Shown in pieces: positions 1 to 12,900 of a stretch of 64,000 nt of DNA. The translations under genes were made by a program, and so were the position numbers. Numbering within the stretch: position 1 is the first letter of the stretch; each line of letters starts with the position of its first letter. Source of the DNA: Agarophyton chilense (taxonomy: Eukaryota > Rhodophyta > Florideophyceae > Gracilariales > Gracilariaceae); NCBI GenBank assembly GCA_030374765.1, contig JARGXX010000025.1, forward strand, positions 744,001 through 808,000, read 5' to 3'. The notes beneath the pieces were generated by a model. It was not told the DNA's origin, did not search any database, and saw only the letters and a list, made by a program, of their open reading frames with translations.

Positions 1-327
1 TGAGACACTATGATGCGAGACAGTGTTTGACGTTTGAGATTTGTTTCCATCGGCCTCGCGTGAGATGGCTTCTTGCATCTCTTCAAATGCACCTTGCCCG
101 TTCGGTGTTGTCGGTGAAAAAAGTCCCTCCCCAAACGCTTTCTTCCGAACCCTGAGAGATTTGCTGCTGGATGCGAGGGCCTTGTAGAATCCATTTCCGC
201 GAAGGCTAAATGAAGGAGGTCCAAATGATATGGACCTGGGCGTACCGGAAGTGTCGTACGACACGGACCGGTCGAAGCTGTCCGGATTCGCTTCACTCTT
301 CTTCTTCTTTCGACCAAAGATAACCAT
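1..327 (-). CDS. N-terminus of an unrecognised protein, cut by the window edge
   Basis: An open frame runs on the minus strand from an ATG at 327 to position 1 without a stop, giving at least 109 residues. The protein begins MVIFGRKKKKSE and is rich in Ser, Lys and Arg, with no membrane segment or recognisable domain in the visible part. The start is the first ATG after a stretch with stops. The low-complexity basic N-terminus looks disordered. I do not recognise it. The rest of the gene lies outside the window, so function cannot be judged. Confidence 0.55.
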   Translation of the reverse strand, partial: MVIFGRKKKKSEANPDSFDRSVSYDTSGTPRSISFGPPSFSLRGNGFYKALASSSKSLRVRKKAFGEGLFSPTTPNGQGAFEEMQEAISREADGNKSQTSNTVSHHSVS

Positions 328-1744
328 GACTTCTCAACTCTCACGGACAAACAAAACTAGAAAATCAAGCCGATGGATCACAAATGAACTGTGTTTGACC
401 TGACCTGAAGAGAAACCAACAATCAACGTTTTCCAGAGCCGAGCGAAAGGGCGGCGGATATGTGAGTTGCAAAGATGACAGCAAAACCGGGTGCAAATTT
501 CCGAGGTGATTGGTAAATCGACTTGATGCAAGAGATGAAGAATTCCACGGATGTGCCCGCCAGAAGTATTTTCACTGCTGCAAATTAAGAGCAGTGCAGT
601 ACACGCAAGAAGCGTGATGTCAAAGCTACTTAAGTTAGAAAGTGACCACCTTAAGATCAGCGAAACTCTCGACGGTGGAAGACAGTTGCAACGCTTTTTG
701 TTTCCAAGGTGCCCGCGCGTTTGCTGCGCAGTTCGTCGGCGAGTTCATGAGCAACTAGCTTTCGTGGCATTCATTCGACAGACAAGGAGGTCATTCTAGT
801 TGAAGGTGTGAACGGCCGTAGTTTGGCGGCAACCGCTCCATACCAAGGAATTCAGGTACGTAAGCATCGTGGCTGACAGAGCGCGTGTTGGATGAGTGTG
901 ATCACTGTCTTGCTGAATGGAGGAGGCACAACCGTGCATATTCACGCACCGTGATATCCTTGGAAATAAAAGAATTGTTTCCATCCCTAATCTGCTCGCG
1001 GAACTTGTCACGCGCCCTGAAGGATTTCGGCCGACTACCGAGCTGGTATGATAAACCTCCCGACGATGATAGCGACCTACATCGCTTTACTGACTTAGAT
1101 GAGTAAACCCCTTACACGAAGCGTGACAATTGGCAGCTGGCATAGGCCATGACCTTCCATACTATGCACAATTAGAGGTGAAACTGATGATAGCCCCATC
1201 GACGTAGCCAATAGCGTCCCCAATCATGCCGATTCATTCCGCACGCGAAAACCATAAACGAATCACTCTGGGGTGCGGCGTCTAACCTCTATGCCTGAGA
1301 GGGAAAACGGCTGGCCACATGTGATGATAAGCAGCCCATATTTGCCACTAGCTCTAGCTGGTGCCCCTGACCACGCCTATATGCCTTCATCGGACACTAG
1401 GTCGACTCGTGCGTGCATTTATTTGTGCCGGCGCATTCTACATTGCATCTCGTTGTAGACAATTCCAGGTGCAACACGCATAGCACCTAGCTAGAGGCGG
1501 TGACAGTCTCCGTCACAATTGACGCAGTTCGCCACGGAAACACAATACACGACCTCTCCCGCAATGCGCGACCTAAGACCTCATGAAGAGAGGATTTCTA
1601 GAATCCCCCTCTGATGTTCATAAACGACACAAGGTTTCAGTTCACTCGATGGCCATTGCCAAGCGACCATTTACTCCCCACCACCAAATCATGTGTCGCG
1701 AACGTCAAAAAAAAAAAACACTGCTGACCAAGTTTGGAGCAAAG
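328..1744. other. Intergenic stretch, no supported gene
   Basis: Only short open frames (under about 85 codons) without recognisable motifs are present. The stretch separates the divergent partial gene at the left edge from the 3' end of the kinase gene. A short A run lies at about 1708-1719. I see nothing else in it. Confidence 0.5.
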
Positions 1745-3490
1745 TCAACGGCCGCCCAAGCTCATCCAGCTGCGAAGTCTGGACCCCAAGCGCCCCTTGA
1801 GAGTTCGACGGTGGCGTAGCGTAGTTGCCTCGGGGTTTATATTCAAAGAATTCATTTCCACTTTGTTGGTTTGGTTAAGCATAACATGCTTCTGCGCCAT
1901 GGCCTCGCCAAGCGCTGGTGAAGTGCGGAACTCTGAATTGCTGTACGGATCATGGAGAGGGGTCTGAGCGCGTCTTCGTCTAGGCGCTTTGACAACGTAG
2001 CCAGTTTCTTGCGGGGTGTACTGTTGCGACAGGACAAGGTGAGTCTCGTTGGTGAGTTGGGAGTCGGTGTAAGATTGCATAGCTGAGGTCTGTATACTTG
2101 AGGCCGAGGAGCCTTCTTCATGGGTGGGAAAACTGGAATGGATGCGGCGAGCATTTTCATAACGCTCCGACTTGGGCAGGTCGGAGGAAATTTGACTTCG
2201 AACGAGATTGCCCGACGGGTCCCAAAGATTGAGGCTTGTTGAGCGCAAACCTTGGGTAAAAACGCGGAGGCGCGAACTAGAATGCAAGTCAGCGATTTGC
2301 GATGAGAGATACTTGACGCGGTCCAGGGCCTCTGCGGCGGAAGGTCGCTCGGCAGGACTCTTACTCAACAAGTCGCTGATTAGTTGTTTGGTGCCGGGCG
2401 AAACTGAAGCCCACACAGGGGACGAAAACGTGGGCTGTTGGGTGCGCACGGAGCGAAGAATGTCACGATTGGTTTCTCCCAGAAACGGCATGCTATACGA
2501 AATCAGGACATACAAGACGACGCCACAGGCCCACACATCGGATTGTTCGGGGACGTGCTCTTTGGCACTGGCGATTTCCGGCGAGACGTACAAAATAGTG
2601 CCACAGACATCAGAACAGGTTTGTGTGGGCGGGGAATGACTGCTGCGAACAATGAGCAGGTCAAAGTCGATGAGCTTTATGACTTGGCGCTGGTCATGCG
2701 GGCTGGTCTCGAAGACGAAGTTTTCCAATTTGATGTCGCGGTGAGCGGCACGCATGGAATGCAAGTACGCGACAGCGTAGAATATCTGCTTGGCCAGGAA
2801 AAGCAGCTGGGCCTCGGTGTAGGGCTTGCCGCGTGCTTGAAGGCGGTCATACAAGTCGCCGCCGCTGAGATACTCGAAGACGTGATAGATGTAATAGTGG
2901 TCCTCAAAATGGTCGTTAAAGCGTACAATGTAGTTGTGGCGAATGGTGCGCAACGTGAGGGCCTGTCGTCTGAGGGCGTCTGTTTCCTTTTCGGTGAGCT
3001 GGACCTTCTTGACGACCTTGATGGCCACCCAGACGGGTTCGGCGACGCGGGTGGCCTTGAGCACGGTGCCAAAACTGCCCTCGCTGATGACGTTGACGAC
3101 CACATAGCCGGCGGACACGATGGCCGGCGTCATCCAAGGGCGCAGTGGGACGACGTGGGGGTCGGCGACGCGTACAGGCGGGGCATGATCGGAGTAGGAG
3201 GCACGCACGTAGCCTCCGTTTGCGGGGTAGTCGGAATGCAGATCGGGCGTGGTGGTCTCCGGAACAGCGAGCACGTCGTCGGGAAAGAGATGCGGGACAT
3301 TGGCAGTAGTGCGCGGCGGAGGAATGTTAATGACCGGCTGGGGGCGTCGATCGCGGCGCATAAGCGAGTAGTCTGGGAAGCGCTTGCGGTCCTCGGGCTT
3401 CTCGTCGGACAGACGATGAAGACGCGGACGGGGACGGGCGCGAGCGCGCGGCGCACGCGACGCTGCAAGCGGCGAGGGCGCGGCCGACAT
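1745..3490 (-). CDS. Ser/Thr protein kinase, CAMK/SNF1-like, with altered DFG motif
   Basis: A 581-residue protein from the ATG at 3490. The open frame continues upstream to 3793, but that part is Pro-rich and encoded by a G-rich repeat, so I prefer the internal ATG. The kinase domain covers about residues 128-395. It has a glycine loop EGSFGTV (about 137), VAIKVV with the ATP lysine (about 158), a catalytic loop HRDIKLEN (about 250-257) and an APE-like SPE (about 303). The motif that is normally DFG reads DFD (about 275-277), and the helix-C glutamate aligns by eye to Gln. The N-terminal 120 residues are basic and Pro-rich and the C-terminal 180 are Ser-rich and disordered. By family it should phosphorylate Ser/Thr in proteins, but the two changes leave its activity uncertain. 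Substrates are unknown. Confidence 0.85.
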   Translation of the reverse strand: MSAAPSPLAASRAPRARARPRPRLHRLSDEKPEDRKRFPDYSLMRRDRRPQPVINIPPPRTTANVPHLFPDDVLAVPETTTPDLHSDYPANGGYVRASYSDHAPPVRVADPHVVPLRPWMTPAIVSAGYVVVNVISEGSFGTVLKATRVAEPVWVAIKVVKKVQLTEKETDALRRQALTLRTIRHNYIVRFNDHFEDHYYIYHVFEYLSGGDLYDRLQARGKPYTEAQLLFLAKQIFYAVAYLHSMRAAHRDIKLENFVFETSPHDQRQVIKLIDFDLLIVRSSHSPPTQTCSDVCGTILYVSPEIASAKEHVPEQSDVWACGVVLYVLISYSMPFLGETNRDILRSVRTQQPTFSSPVWASVSPGTKQLISDLLSKSPAERPSAAEALDRVKYLSSQIADLHSSSRLRVFTQGLRSTSLNLWDPSGNLVRSQISSDLPKSERYENARRIHSSFPTHEEGSSASSIQTSAMQSYTDSQLTNETHLVLSQQYTPQETGYVVKAPRRRRAQTPLHDPYSNSEFRTSPALGEAMAQKHVMLNQTNKVEMNSLNINPEATTLRHRRTLKGRLGSRLRSWMSLGGR

Positions 3491-3708
3491 GAGACCAACG
3501 AAAGAGGGCGGGGGGAGCGGTGGGAGAGCGAAGGGAGAGCGAAGTGAAAGGTGGGGGGGTGGGGAGGGGGAGTGAAACGGAAGGAACGACGCGAAGATGG
3601 TGTGGAGAGAGAAGGTAGCGCGGGTGGGGTTGGCCAAGCGAAGATAGGCGCTGAAAGACCAGAGGGGCGGGGTGGTGAGGAGCGCGTCAGACAGCGAGCG
3701 CGGGTTGG

Positions 3709-3751
3709 TGGGAGGGGGGAGGGGGGGGAGGGGGGGGAGGGGGGGGAGGGC
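3709..3751. repeat. Poly-purine G-rich run (GGGGGGA units)
   Basis: Nearly uninterrupted guanines broken by single A residues about every eight bases, just upstream of the kinase start. On the minus strand it is a C-rich run in the presumed leader. It could form quadruplex structure, which is an inference. Confidence 0.8.
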
Positions 3752-6700
3752 GCGCAAATTGAGCCGCCCAGCGGCGACGCGGTGGGGTGCCACGCGGGCA
3801 GCACGCGCCGCACAGCGCTTAAAAACGTGCGGAAACGTGGCACGCGTCGCTTACGTCATGCTGTGCTGGCGTTGTTGAGTCCTCACACGAGCGGTGCTCA
3901 TATGAGCAGGTCGCAAGCACACGATTTGTGTTTTTGCGAAACCTACGCGAACAGAAACGGCCATTGTTGTTGGTGCGGAACGATGCAGTTCGAAGGTAGA
4001 TGATATCTACGACGCGCGTCTTCAAGACGACTCTTACAGCTCCGTGTGCGCTTTGGTGCTTTGGCGCTTGCTGCGTCAGCGCCAAACCGTGCCCAACTCT
4101 CTGGATACACGCCCGAGAGAGAAAAAAAGGCGCGCTTGTGTTATTCACCAATCAAACGGCGGTGGCCACCACCACGCTTGTGCTTACTCGCCCCGCCGTC
4201 GCCGCCACTTGTTGATTCACCCTGCGTGCGCCCTTTGCATTTCATTCCATTTCAAACTGACCGACACCTTTTGATATGCATTCTTTCACCGTGGGTATCT
4301 CCCAAATCTTGTGCATACCATCATGGTAACCCCGCCACTCCTATTGCATTCATCTTTAATCACCACCCGCACCATGTCTTTCAACTTATCTCAGCTTCAA
4401 TACTATGCAAAAGAAAAAAACTCCTCGCCACATTTTTTGCTTATCGTTCTAGACATCAATCCCGCCTTGCCATTTTCACGTCGAACGCCCCTGTTAAACA
4501 TCCACACGCCAGCGCATGAATCTCACCCACGATTAATTGAAAACTCTTGAGACCATTAATCGAACCAACGAACCAACACCCATCTCGTGAGTCTTGTGTC
4601 TTTTGCCGCCTTTTCTTCGTATTTGAAAAACCGCCCGCTGCGCTTCGCACGCGAGTAGATACACACAATACCATCTGCCGCTCGTCTGCTTTGCTCCCTT
4701 TCTGAACAGCGCTTTTGGAGATGCACTTCGCTTTGATGTTGGTACGCTTCGTATGTAACCTTCGCATGCTGCCACATATCGGAAACAAAAGCTAACGCGG
4801 AGTCTCAATTCAATTTATGTTATCATCGCTCTAGCTACAAAAGGTACCGCGTTTTACAACATGTCAAACGCAAACTCAAACTCGCAATTTGTATGAGCTA
4901 CTCTTTGTATATCGTCGAGAGATACGTGCACAAATACGTGCCGGTTTCGGGGCACGAGAAAAAAAAAAATTCCGGTCCCGAGCTATGCGATGGGGACCAC
5001 TTCTGCAGCCGAGTCACCCGCTCTCACACGAGCTTATCCGTATAACGTGTCACACTCCTGCCACGCGTGTGCGCTGTCAGAACAAGGAAGCCCCAGATGC
5101 CAAAGTTACGAAGGTACATCCTTCCGGACACCCCTTATGATCGCTTTTCACATTTGTTCCAGCGATATTCCCTGTGCCGATAAAGACCGCACAAACAGTT
5201 GCGAGCACCCGCGACGACACCAACAAGTACTCAAAAGCACCTACATATCGCTACTGTGTGCCTTGGTAATACTGTAGCAGACAATCAAAGAGTCTTATAC
5301 GAAACCCTGTGCGCCTACGGGGCCATTGCGCGTCCACCAATTTCCACAACGTGTCGCCATCTCTTTCCAGGTGCATTCCACACGTCTTGTTCTGTACAAT
5401 TCAACCTTTGCAAGCTGCTATCGAGAGATCGTCTTGCTTGACGTTCACCCATCTCATCCAAAAGAACAACCCTTGGAGAACAATACACTTTCGTGCCCCT
5501 TTCATCCATTGCACTTCGTGACACACGTACATTCCACTACTTCGATCTTGTCTTCTACAATCCCAATTTGGCTTGCTTTTTGTCAGGAGGTCATGGAAAA
5601 TGCAGATACAGTAGTGATTTATGCTACTTGTTGTGTTTGTTGATGCAGACGCAAGATTGGAGACAAAAACTTAACATCTTTGTGGTTGCTATGCTCGCAA
5701 CACTGCTTCACCATAGAGCATCAACTTCAACTATCAAAGTCAAAGAAATGAGCAAAACAAGAGTACCATTGCTTTTCACAATAGTACTGTACAACAGATT
5801 CTTGCACCAACACACCAGGCGCACAATACTTCCATTTCTCCCATACTAATAATCCGGTGACCTGAGGTACTCATAGAGGCATCATAGAATGCCGGAATGA
5901 CTTTACATTCTCACATCAATATCGACGAATGCCTTACAGTCATCATAAACCAAACTTTTTTGGTGATATTTTTTCATGCCATCAAACTGTATAATCTACC
6001 ATGCTCTAACATTATGCATCATTCTCATGTCTGCAACAATCATTTACTTCGGCCACCAAAGGAACAACTCAAAAACTTCAGATCTTGAACATCATTTGCA
6101 GAATTATGTTCTTCGCTTATTTCAGATGGAAAAACAATTGCAATTCTCTACGTTTGAAAATAATTCCCTCAAGATAATCCCACTTTTTTTTGCCTGTTAT
6201 TCATTTTCTTCTACGACGGTAGCGCCTGACTTTGGACCTTGAGTTTGTTCTGTGCATCTCGCACGCAAAATGTGCGCTGCATCTGCTTCTTCAGAAGTCA
6301 TTAACAGCGGAGCGAAAACATGAATAATTGAAACGTCTTATCTGTATCATCCATTTGGCGTTCTTGACGTCAATAAATTTCGCCGCATAATTTTTATACT
6401 TGCTGTTGCTTTAACTCCAAGATCCAACATTAACTAGGGAGCTTATCTTCCTGATTCTTCTCTTTTAAATTGGTACAATTCCTTGGATGGTACCGATTGC
6501 GGAGATAACGAAGAAACTCTTTTTCGTTACCTTAGTAATCACAAAAACCCCAAAAAGGTCTTTTAAGATACAAAGATGGAGTTTCCGTCACAGACAGAAA
6601 AATATGCTGTAGTTTTGCGGGATTGCTCTGTGTGACATTCCCAGATCTCGAGATCTTTGTATTTGCGATGAAAACACAGCCTCTTCAAGACGTAGAAGTA

Positions 6701-8852
6701 CTTTTTGATGATAGCTACAGGGATTCGAGATGTTTGCAACCCTTTCATGTTCACATACTTAAAACGTTCTTGCATACGATTGTTAGTGCCCGACAAAAAA
6801 TACTGAACAAAACGTTGATGCTGTCTCTTGTTCTTGATAATCGATTTCGTTATAATTTATCTCATCATTTTTACTAATTTCATTCTGCTGCAAAAATTAT
6901 TCAGTTAGAAATGCAAAACGGGGAACTCCTGTTCCACAAATAGAGATTCTATTTTGTTCTACATGTGCCACGAGAGAAATGTAAGTCAATTGTCGTTCCC
7001 GGAAGAAAAATATAGCTTGAACCTAAACAAATGAATGAAGATGCAACACCGATACTGGTGAGGCGATACAACGGAAGGGCTGGCTGGACCTCTGAGAAGA
7101 ATGCCAGACTCTCCCTTCTTTAATAAGGATCTACTGCTGCGATCGATATCTCTAAAAGAAGCTACAGCTGTCCTGCGATCGGAGACAGAGCATGAAGTGT
7201 ATTACCGCCTGTCTTCGGTCTGGCCTCGTGGCCCTACCTTTACCAGAGTGTTACAAAAGTCGATATTGTTGTTTATAAACACAACTTTTCTAGAGTTTTT
7301 TCTTCAATGAATTTTAGAAACCCCTCGCAAGATACAAATTGGCGATTTGATACTTGAAACAGAGAATGGGATTAAGAACAACGCGTGGTAGGCTTGAAAA
7401 AAGCGGAAACCCAGCGACCTTCTTACGAATAAAAAAAAATCGCTTAATAAACAGCTCCCAACGCTACTGTGTATTTGTTCATGCCAATTTTGTGAACAGC
7501 TTGATTTAACTATTGACAAAAAACAGCGTAACGTGAATATGATACACTTTGATACACTTTCATGCATTCAACTTCGACATTTCAAATTCATCTTTGTTTC
7601 AGCGACATAGCTAGAACAACGCCTTGCAACTCATTCAATTACTAACAATTACAAGTTCGGCTGAATCAACGCTTCTGGTAGGAGACTACTTTTAAACAAT
7701 TCAGGAAAGGTTTGGACTCGTCGTCACCTTTCAAGTTTCCCCGGCACCAAAGTAAGATAGCGGAAGGTCGGCCTATAATGGTCCCCAGCCTCTGTGAAAC
7801 ATATTGCACTCTTCCAAGAAATACCCCGCAAACCTTCGAAAAATGCTTTACAATGGTTTTATTGAGAGGCAAAAATACTTTAGAGCACGAATGAGAAAAA
7901 GATTTTTTTAATCCACTAGCTGGGGGGTCCCAAAGGGTAAACTGCGGCAACACATGAAAAATGAAATCTGATTGCATTCAAAGAACGATGCTGCTATTAT
8001 AATAGCAGGTCAAGAAAGTATTGTATTGCTGTATAAGCCTTCTCAAATTTGATAATTCTGTCGCGATCCACTCCCCCTCGGATTAGTTCCGGAGCCGCAA
8101 GGTTGTCGCTATTTTGAAGAAAAGAGTAGTTTGTAGGTAAAGAACTGAGCGACATGTCCTTTTATGTTGCGGCATATTAGACCGCATTTTGCCTACCGTT
8201 GGTACACTTGTGACCACACCTAAGAGCAAGATCAATGGCATTTGGAGAGAAAAAACATCCAGATCATTCTGACGCCTCAACCATACTGTATTTTCATCTT
8301 TCGTTCGGAGCTAGCGAGGGGAACGTCACAGATTCTCCCGCATTAATAACTGGTATTTTGAGCATCTTAAAACACCGAGAGAGGGTAGTGATGGTCAACC
8401 ATTAGGAGCCATCCTTCTCCGAAAAGATAAATCAGCTACTTTCGTTCCCTTGCACATTGCAACTCGAGAACGCTCGGTTATTCGGAGTAGCTTCTGTGAA
8501 CTACCTGCGTGGATCAACATCTACCTCAGGAGATATGCGATGAAATAATGTACACTTTCATGACGTACATATATTGCCTCCTATATTGCTTTCTACAAAC
8601 CAAAGCTCAAATTCCAACGCTTATCCACTAGTTTCAATTGCCATCTGGTCTGGTCTGGTGTTCAGTCAAACTATTTCGATGTCCACCCGAATCATATTCC
8701 TGCTCACCTGTATTGCGCTGTCGAAAACGAGCCAAAATCCCCAATATCGCAATTTTGTCAACACTTCCATTGCGAAGGACTCATTAGGTTAAGAGTCCGG
8801 GCTGAGAGTCCACGATGCTTTTCTTTCCCGGCGGCCTCGGCGTGCTCTCGTG
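3752..8852. other. Gene-poor AT-rich stretch
   Basis: About 5 kb with only short open frames in all six frames and no motif I recognise. Base composition turns clearly AT-rich after about 4,200. A short direct repeat of a gatacacttt unit lies at about 7,540-7,560. It may be intergenic or hold decayed repeats or non-coding RNA. I found no protein gene that I can support. Confidence 0.5.
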
Positions 8853-9902
8853 TTAGGTTCTGGTCTCATCGCGTCCGGAGATATTCAACGAACGCGACGG
8901 CATCTGACTGGTACTGTTTGCATCCAAATCGGTGGCATGCCTGTCAGTTCGGTTCTCATTTGCAGACCGTCCATCAATTGTTCTCCTAGCACGATTCTTT
9001 GCACGCCTTCTAGGCCTCTTGCGCTTATTTTGTGCATTTGCGTCTTGTTCTAATTGCTCCCCCGATGTTCCGCGCCTGTCGATGCTTTCATCTAATGAAC
9101 CGATCTGCCGCGACCTGGGGTCGGCTTGCACATGGCGTTCTGCACCCAGCTGTCTCTTGAAGTCAATCCTGCTTGTTTGAGTCGCTTCAGTATCTTCTCC
9201 AAGCACATTTGTGCCACATCCACCTTCTTTTTCTTTTTCCTGAACGTCGTGTTTTGCAGGGGTCGCTTCTTCCCGCATGCGTTTTTCAAGAGAACATAAC
9301 GAAGCTTTCAACTCTCTATTGCTTCTTTTCAGCTGTGCAATTGTTCTCACCTGCTGGGCTGTCTTTGAACCAGAAATTGTCAACTGTTTCTGCAAGTTCT
9401 TCACAGTTTCTGTGCGTTGGATCTCTTTCGATTCAAACATCCGAAGCTTTTTCTCTTGCGCTTCAATCGTTTCTTTCTCTTGATTTGATTTGTTTTCGAT
9501 CAACAGAACCCTTTCCTTCAGCGTCTCGACGGAATGTGCCCGTTGCGTCTCCTTCAACTCGGATTCTCGCAGCTTTTCCTCGAGCGCTTTTATTTTCTCC
9601 TCCGCTTCCAGTTCAGCCTTCCTCAAGCCCCCAATGCATTCCTCGTATTCCCTATTTTTCATTTCGCGTTCCTTGGCTTCGTCTTGTAGCTGATTGATGA
9701 GTTCCGTGGCTTGAAGCAACCCTGTGCTGCACTCCTTCAGATCCGTTAGCGATTTTGAAAGAAGGATTTGCAGGTTTTGGGTTTGCTGCTTAAGACAATC
9801 ACTTCTTTTGCCCATTTGGTTGATCTTTAGTAGAGATGCAATCGCTCCGACAGCGGTTACTGGTACGGTGAGGCCCACGAAGTGGAAAAAGCGATGAACC
9901 AT
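8853..9902 (-). CDS. Coiled-coil protein with N-terminal membrane anchor
   Basis: A 349-residue protein starting MVHRFFHFVG. Residues about 5-25 are hydrophobic (signal anchor or signal peptide). Residues about 40-230 form a long heptad-rich coiled coil full of Glu, Lys, Leu and Gln. The C-terminal 110 residues are basic and polar, with an Arg/Lys cluster KRKRPRRRAKNRARR near residue 295 that could be a nuclear-localisation or nucleic-acid-binding patch. No family is recognised. The gene stands alone between two gene-poor stretches. It could be a tethering or scaffolding protein, but that rests only on the coiled coil. Confidence 0.65.
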   Translation of the reverse strand: MVHRFFHFVGLTVPVTAVGAIASLLKINQMGKRSDCLKQQTQNLQILLSKSLTDLKECSTGLLQATELINQLQDEAKEREMKNREYEECIGGLRKAELEAEEKIKALEEKLRESELKETQRAHSVETLKERVLLIENKSNQEKETIEAQEKKLRMFESKEIQRTETVKNLQKQLTISGSKTAQQVRTIAQLKRSNRELKASLCSLEKRMREEATPAKHDVQEKEKEGGCGTNVLGEDTEATQTSRIDFKRQLGAERHVQADPRSRQIGSLDESIDRRGTSGEQLEQDANAQNKRKRPRRRAKNRARRTIDGRSANENRTDRHATDLDANSTSQMPSRSLNISGRDETRT

Positions 9903-12900
9903 ATTCGAAGAAGTGGGTTACACCGTAAAAGCGAAGGAAGAGCAACCAAATGTGACGCAATCCCAGTATCAAAAGGAGGGAAAAGATTGGAGAGGACAAA
10001 GATCGACAGGAATAGAATCTTTTAGAGACACGCTCTTCAACTTCGGTTTAGGTATAAAAGTGACGAAAGTAGCTGTTGATGGGCAGTAGCTTTAGCGAAA
10101 CGAGCGAAATCGATGCAGCCAAAATAGAGAGGTTCGGTAGGACCAGAAAGAGAACGACGTATCGTAGGTAGTACTTCAAAAAGTGATTCGTTGATACACG
10201 TCGGTGTTGTTGTTGGTTGTTCAGCAGAAGGTGCAAAAACCATAGCGGCGGTATTTATACAGTTCAAAAGCAGTCTGCATTAAGCGTTATAATAATTTTG
10301 CAGATGTGAGAGGTCTTTTCATGTCAATCTAGTTACAGCACAAATGCAAAAAGGTAACACTGCCAGTTACACGTCAAAAATAGAGTTCTCTGTCAGGAGA
10401 TGCAGTGATCGAGAAGAACCTCGAAATCGGCTGTCGGTGAGATTGACGAATCCCAATCATGACCGAAAACAGTGCTGCCATGAAATGCTAAATGAGGCAA
10501 TGCATCGTCGATGTTTGTGGTTCAGAACTGTTCACGAAGCATTCATCTCATGAAATTGAAAGAGATATTTAACAGTTGAATTGAAGAAGAACGGCGCTTT
10601 AAAAAATTCTCTCCACATCAACGTACGACTGACAACAGAACTCGTTTGTAGACGGTGGACTTATTTGTCACACAATATTCGTGAGGGTGAGCGCTTTTTT
10701 CATTTCCTGGTGTTAATTGGCCATTTGGAGACCGGCCGGTGTTGCGTTCGTTCAGGATTCTGTTGCACCAAATCCGGGACAGAGTCATTCACAAACTCAG
10801 CAGGTAGACTTTGTTGTCCTCAGGAAAACTGCTGTTGCAACACTACAATTCAAGAAAATAAACTATGCGTTTTCAGCCAGAAATCTTTTGCTGTTCTGTG
10901 TTTTACTTTTCTACATGTCTATCAACCTGAATGCCAAAATGATGGTTTCAGCCTCATCGACATGGTTAAAGGCTTCTGGTATCGTTCAAAAGATGAAAAC
11001 GAATAGGAAACATAGATCAAGATACTGAAAATCGAATGCTTCGCGTCCTGGATTCGTGAATGTTAAGGGTGAGGATGTACAAATATAGAAGTATTCGTTG
11101 ATGCATCTGGTGCCAGAACGTTCTGAGCAATACGGTACACTACACATCAAGATTTCTCATTGGTTCAGTTTGTGTCTATTGTTCCATTCGCATATTTTTT
11201 GCTATGTCTGTCGCTTTCAATATGAAAACAACAGGGAAACTATATTTCTTTATTCAGATCAACGAAAGCTCTTCTACAGAAGGCCTGTTTGGGGAACGAT
11301 ACCCTTTCCGCTATTTTTCCATTTGTTTTACAGTTTAACAGCATTTGATGCAGTTTGGGGTAATGTGATACAAAACGTAGGTTCTGGGCTGTGCGCAAGT
11401 CTCTTTTCAAGGAATGGGTTTCACCAAAAACTGTGCGCAGAGAATGTATAAATAGGTACCAGGGACTGGCGGTACGGCACTCTCCTGATATAATCAGCAA
11501 AGGGCTCTACCGTCAATTTCAGGGATGGGTTTCATCCAATGTGGTTGCGAGGGACTACTTTCAAAGAACTCTCTTTGTATATCAGAATCCTTGTGCGGGT
11601 TTCAATCTAAATGTAGTTTATAGTTGTAAACGAAAACCTATTTCAAACTTTGCTTTGAACCACTGCCCAACAACCTCTTTATTTAAAATGATTAGTTGAT
11701 GGAATCTATTCGCTTTCAATGAAACAAAAATGTAAACAGTGATTTTCAATTCCTTGTAAGCCTCTACTTATTTTCCTTTTAGTTACGGAGTAGAAGCGCT
11801 TTTGAGCAATTTGTTGACACACAGTTCCGGAACATTTATCTGTCGAGTGTAGAGACGGAAGCCAAAACGGTGTTTATTCGCCTTAATTCCTGCAGTCGAC
11901 GGCAATGGCAGCCCTGGCGGGTCCTCAGTGTTGCAGAACAGCTGACCTGCCGCAGAGGCAGGTAGAACGGCACACAGGCAGCGCACTCGTCACCACATCT
12001 CCATATAGATCCACAAGAAGGTAGCAAATGGTGAAGAACGCTCTGATAGATGACGGTTGATGGCGTTGGGTCCAGAATTGCTTGTCAGATTGCAATCGAG
12101 CTAAAGAGAAAATACTTGGGACTGCAATTAGGTTAAATTCCATTGATGGAAACTCGTATTTGGTTGCAAGAACCAAACTGTTTTTCTATTGAAGTACCTG
12201 TTACAGTACGTCTGTTCTCAAAGCAAACCAGATTGTTTTTTTGCTGAACAAAAGACGTCTTTTTCGTATCTCAGGTTTTACTTGTCTTTACTGGATGTCT
12301 CGGTAGCTCCGTCAGATTGCTTCCGGGAAAGTACCGCGAGGGTATTCACTTTTTTTTCCCGCCGGGAATCTCTTAAAAATGCACCATCTTCTAGCTGGCA
12401 GAAGGGATTAGCAGTAGTTCATGGTCATAACAGTTCGATGGCTGGGACAAAGTGTTTTCTTTCTTTCACCTTCTGAAAAAGCCTTCGCTTCATCATCGTA
12501 GCTAGCCCGAAACATTTAAGGCAAAAAAAAGGAAATCTTGGTGCATCGTGTTTTCTTGCATTTGTGTACAGAGTAGGTTACAATTTTTTTATTCTCGAAG
12601 TATTGACCTCTTGAAATGCAAAAATTCAAAAAACTTATCCAATTACAGAAATCATCCGTGTCCTATCTATCTGCAGGAGGCCTGCACTGTATTTCTGTAA
12701 ATTCCTCAAAACCGCCCGAAAAAGGCAGAGCAGACTCAAAGATTGAAAAACCACGTAGAACAATATGTGCAATGAATTGATGCCGCCTACTCGTGCGAAA
12801 AGCTGAATCGGGAATGCCAGCAGTGTTGCACGATTGCAACGTCTCCCCTCCACAGCCGTCCGGCAGAAAACCTGCATTCACTTCGCCACCGCCCACCTTA

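Noticed and set aside
2438-3547. Long plus-strand open frame (369 codons)
   Set aside because: It is the shadow of the kinase gene on the minus strand; composition is typical of antisense GC-rich coding sequence.
10581-11006. 141-codon plus frame, Cys-rich
   Set aside because: No ATG context, motif or neighbour support; composition is that of random AT-rich DNA.
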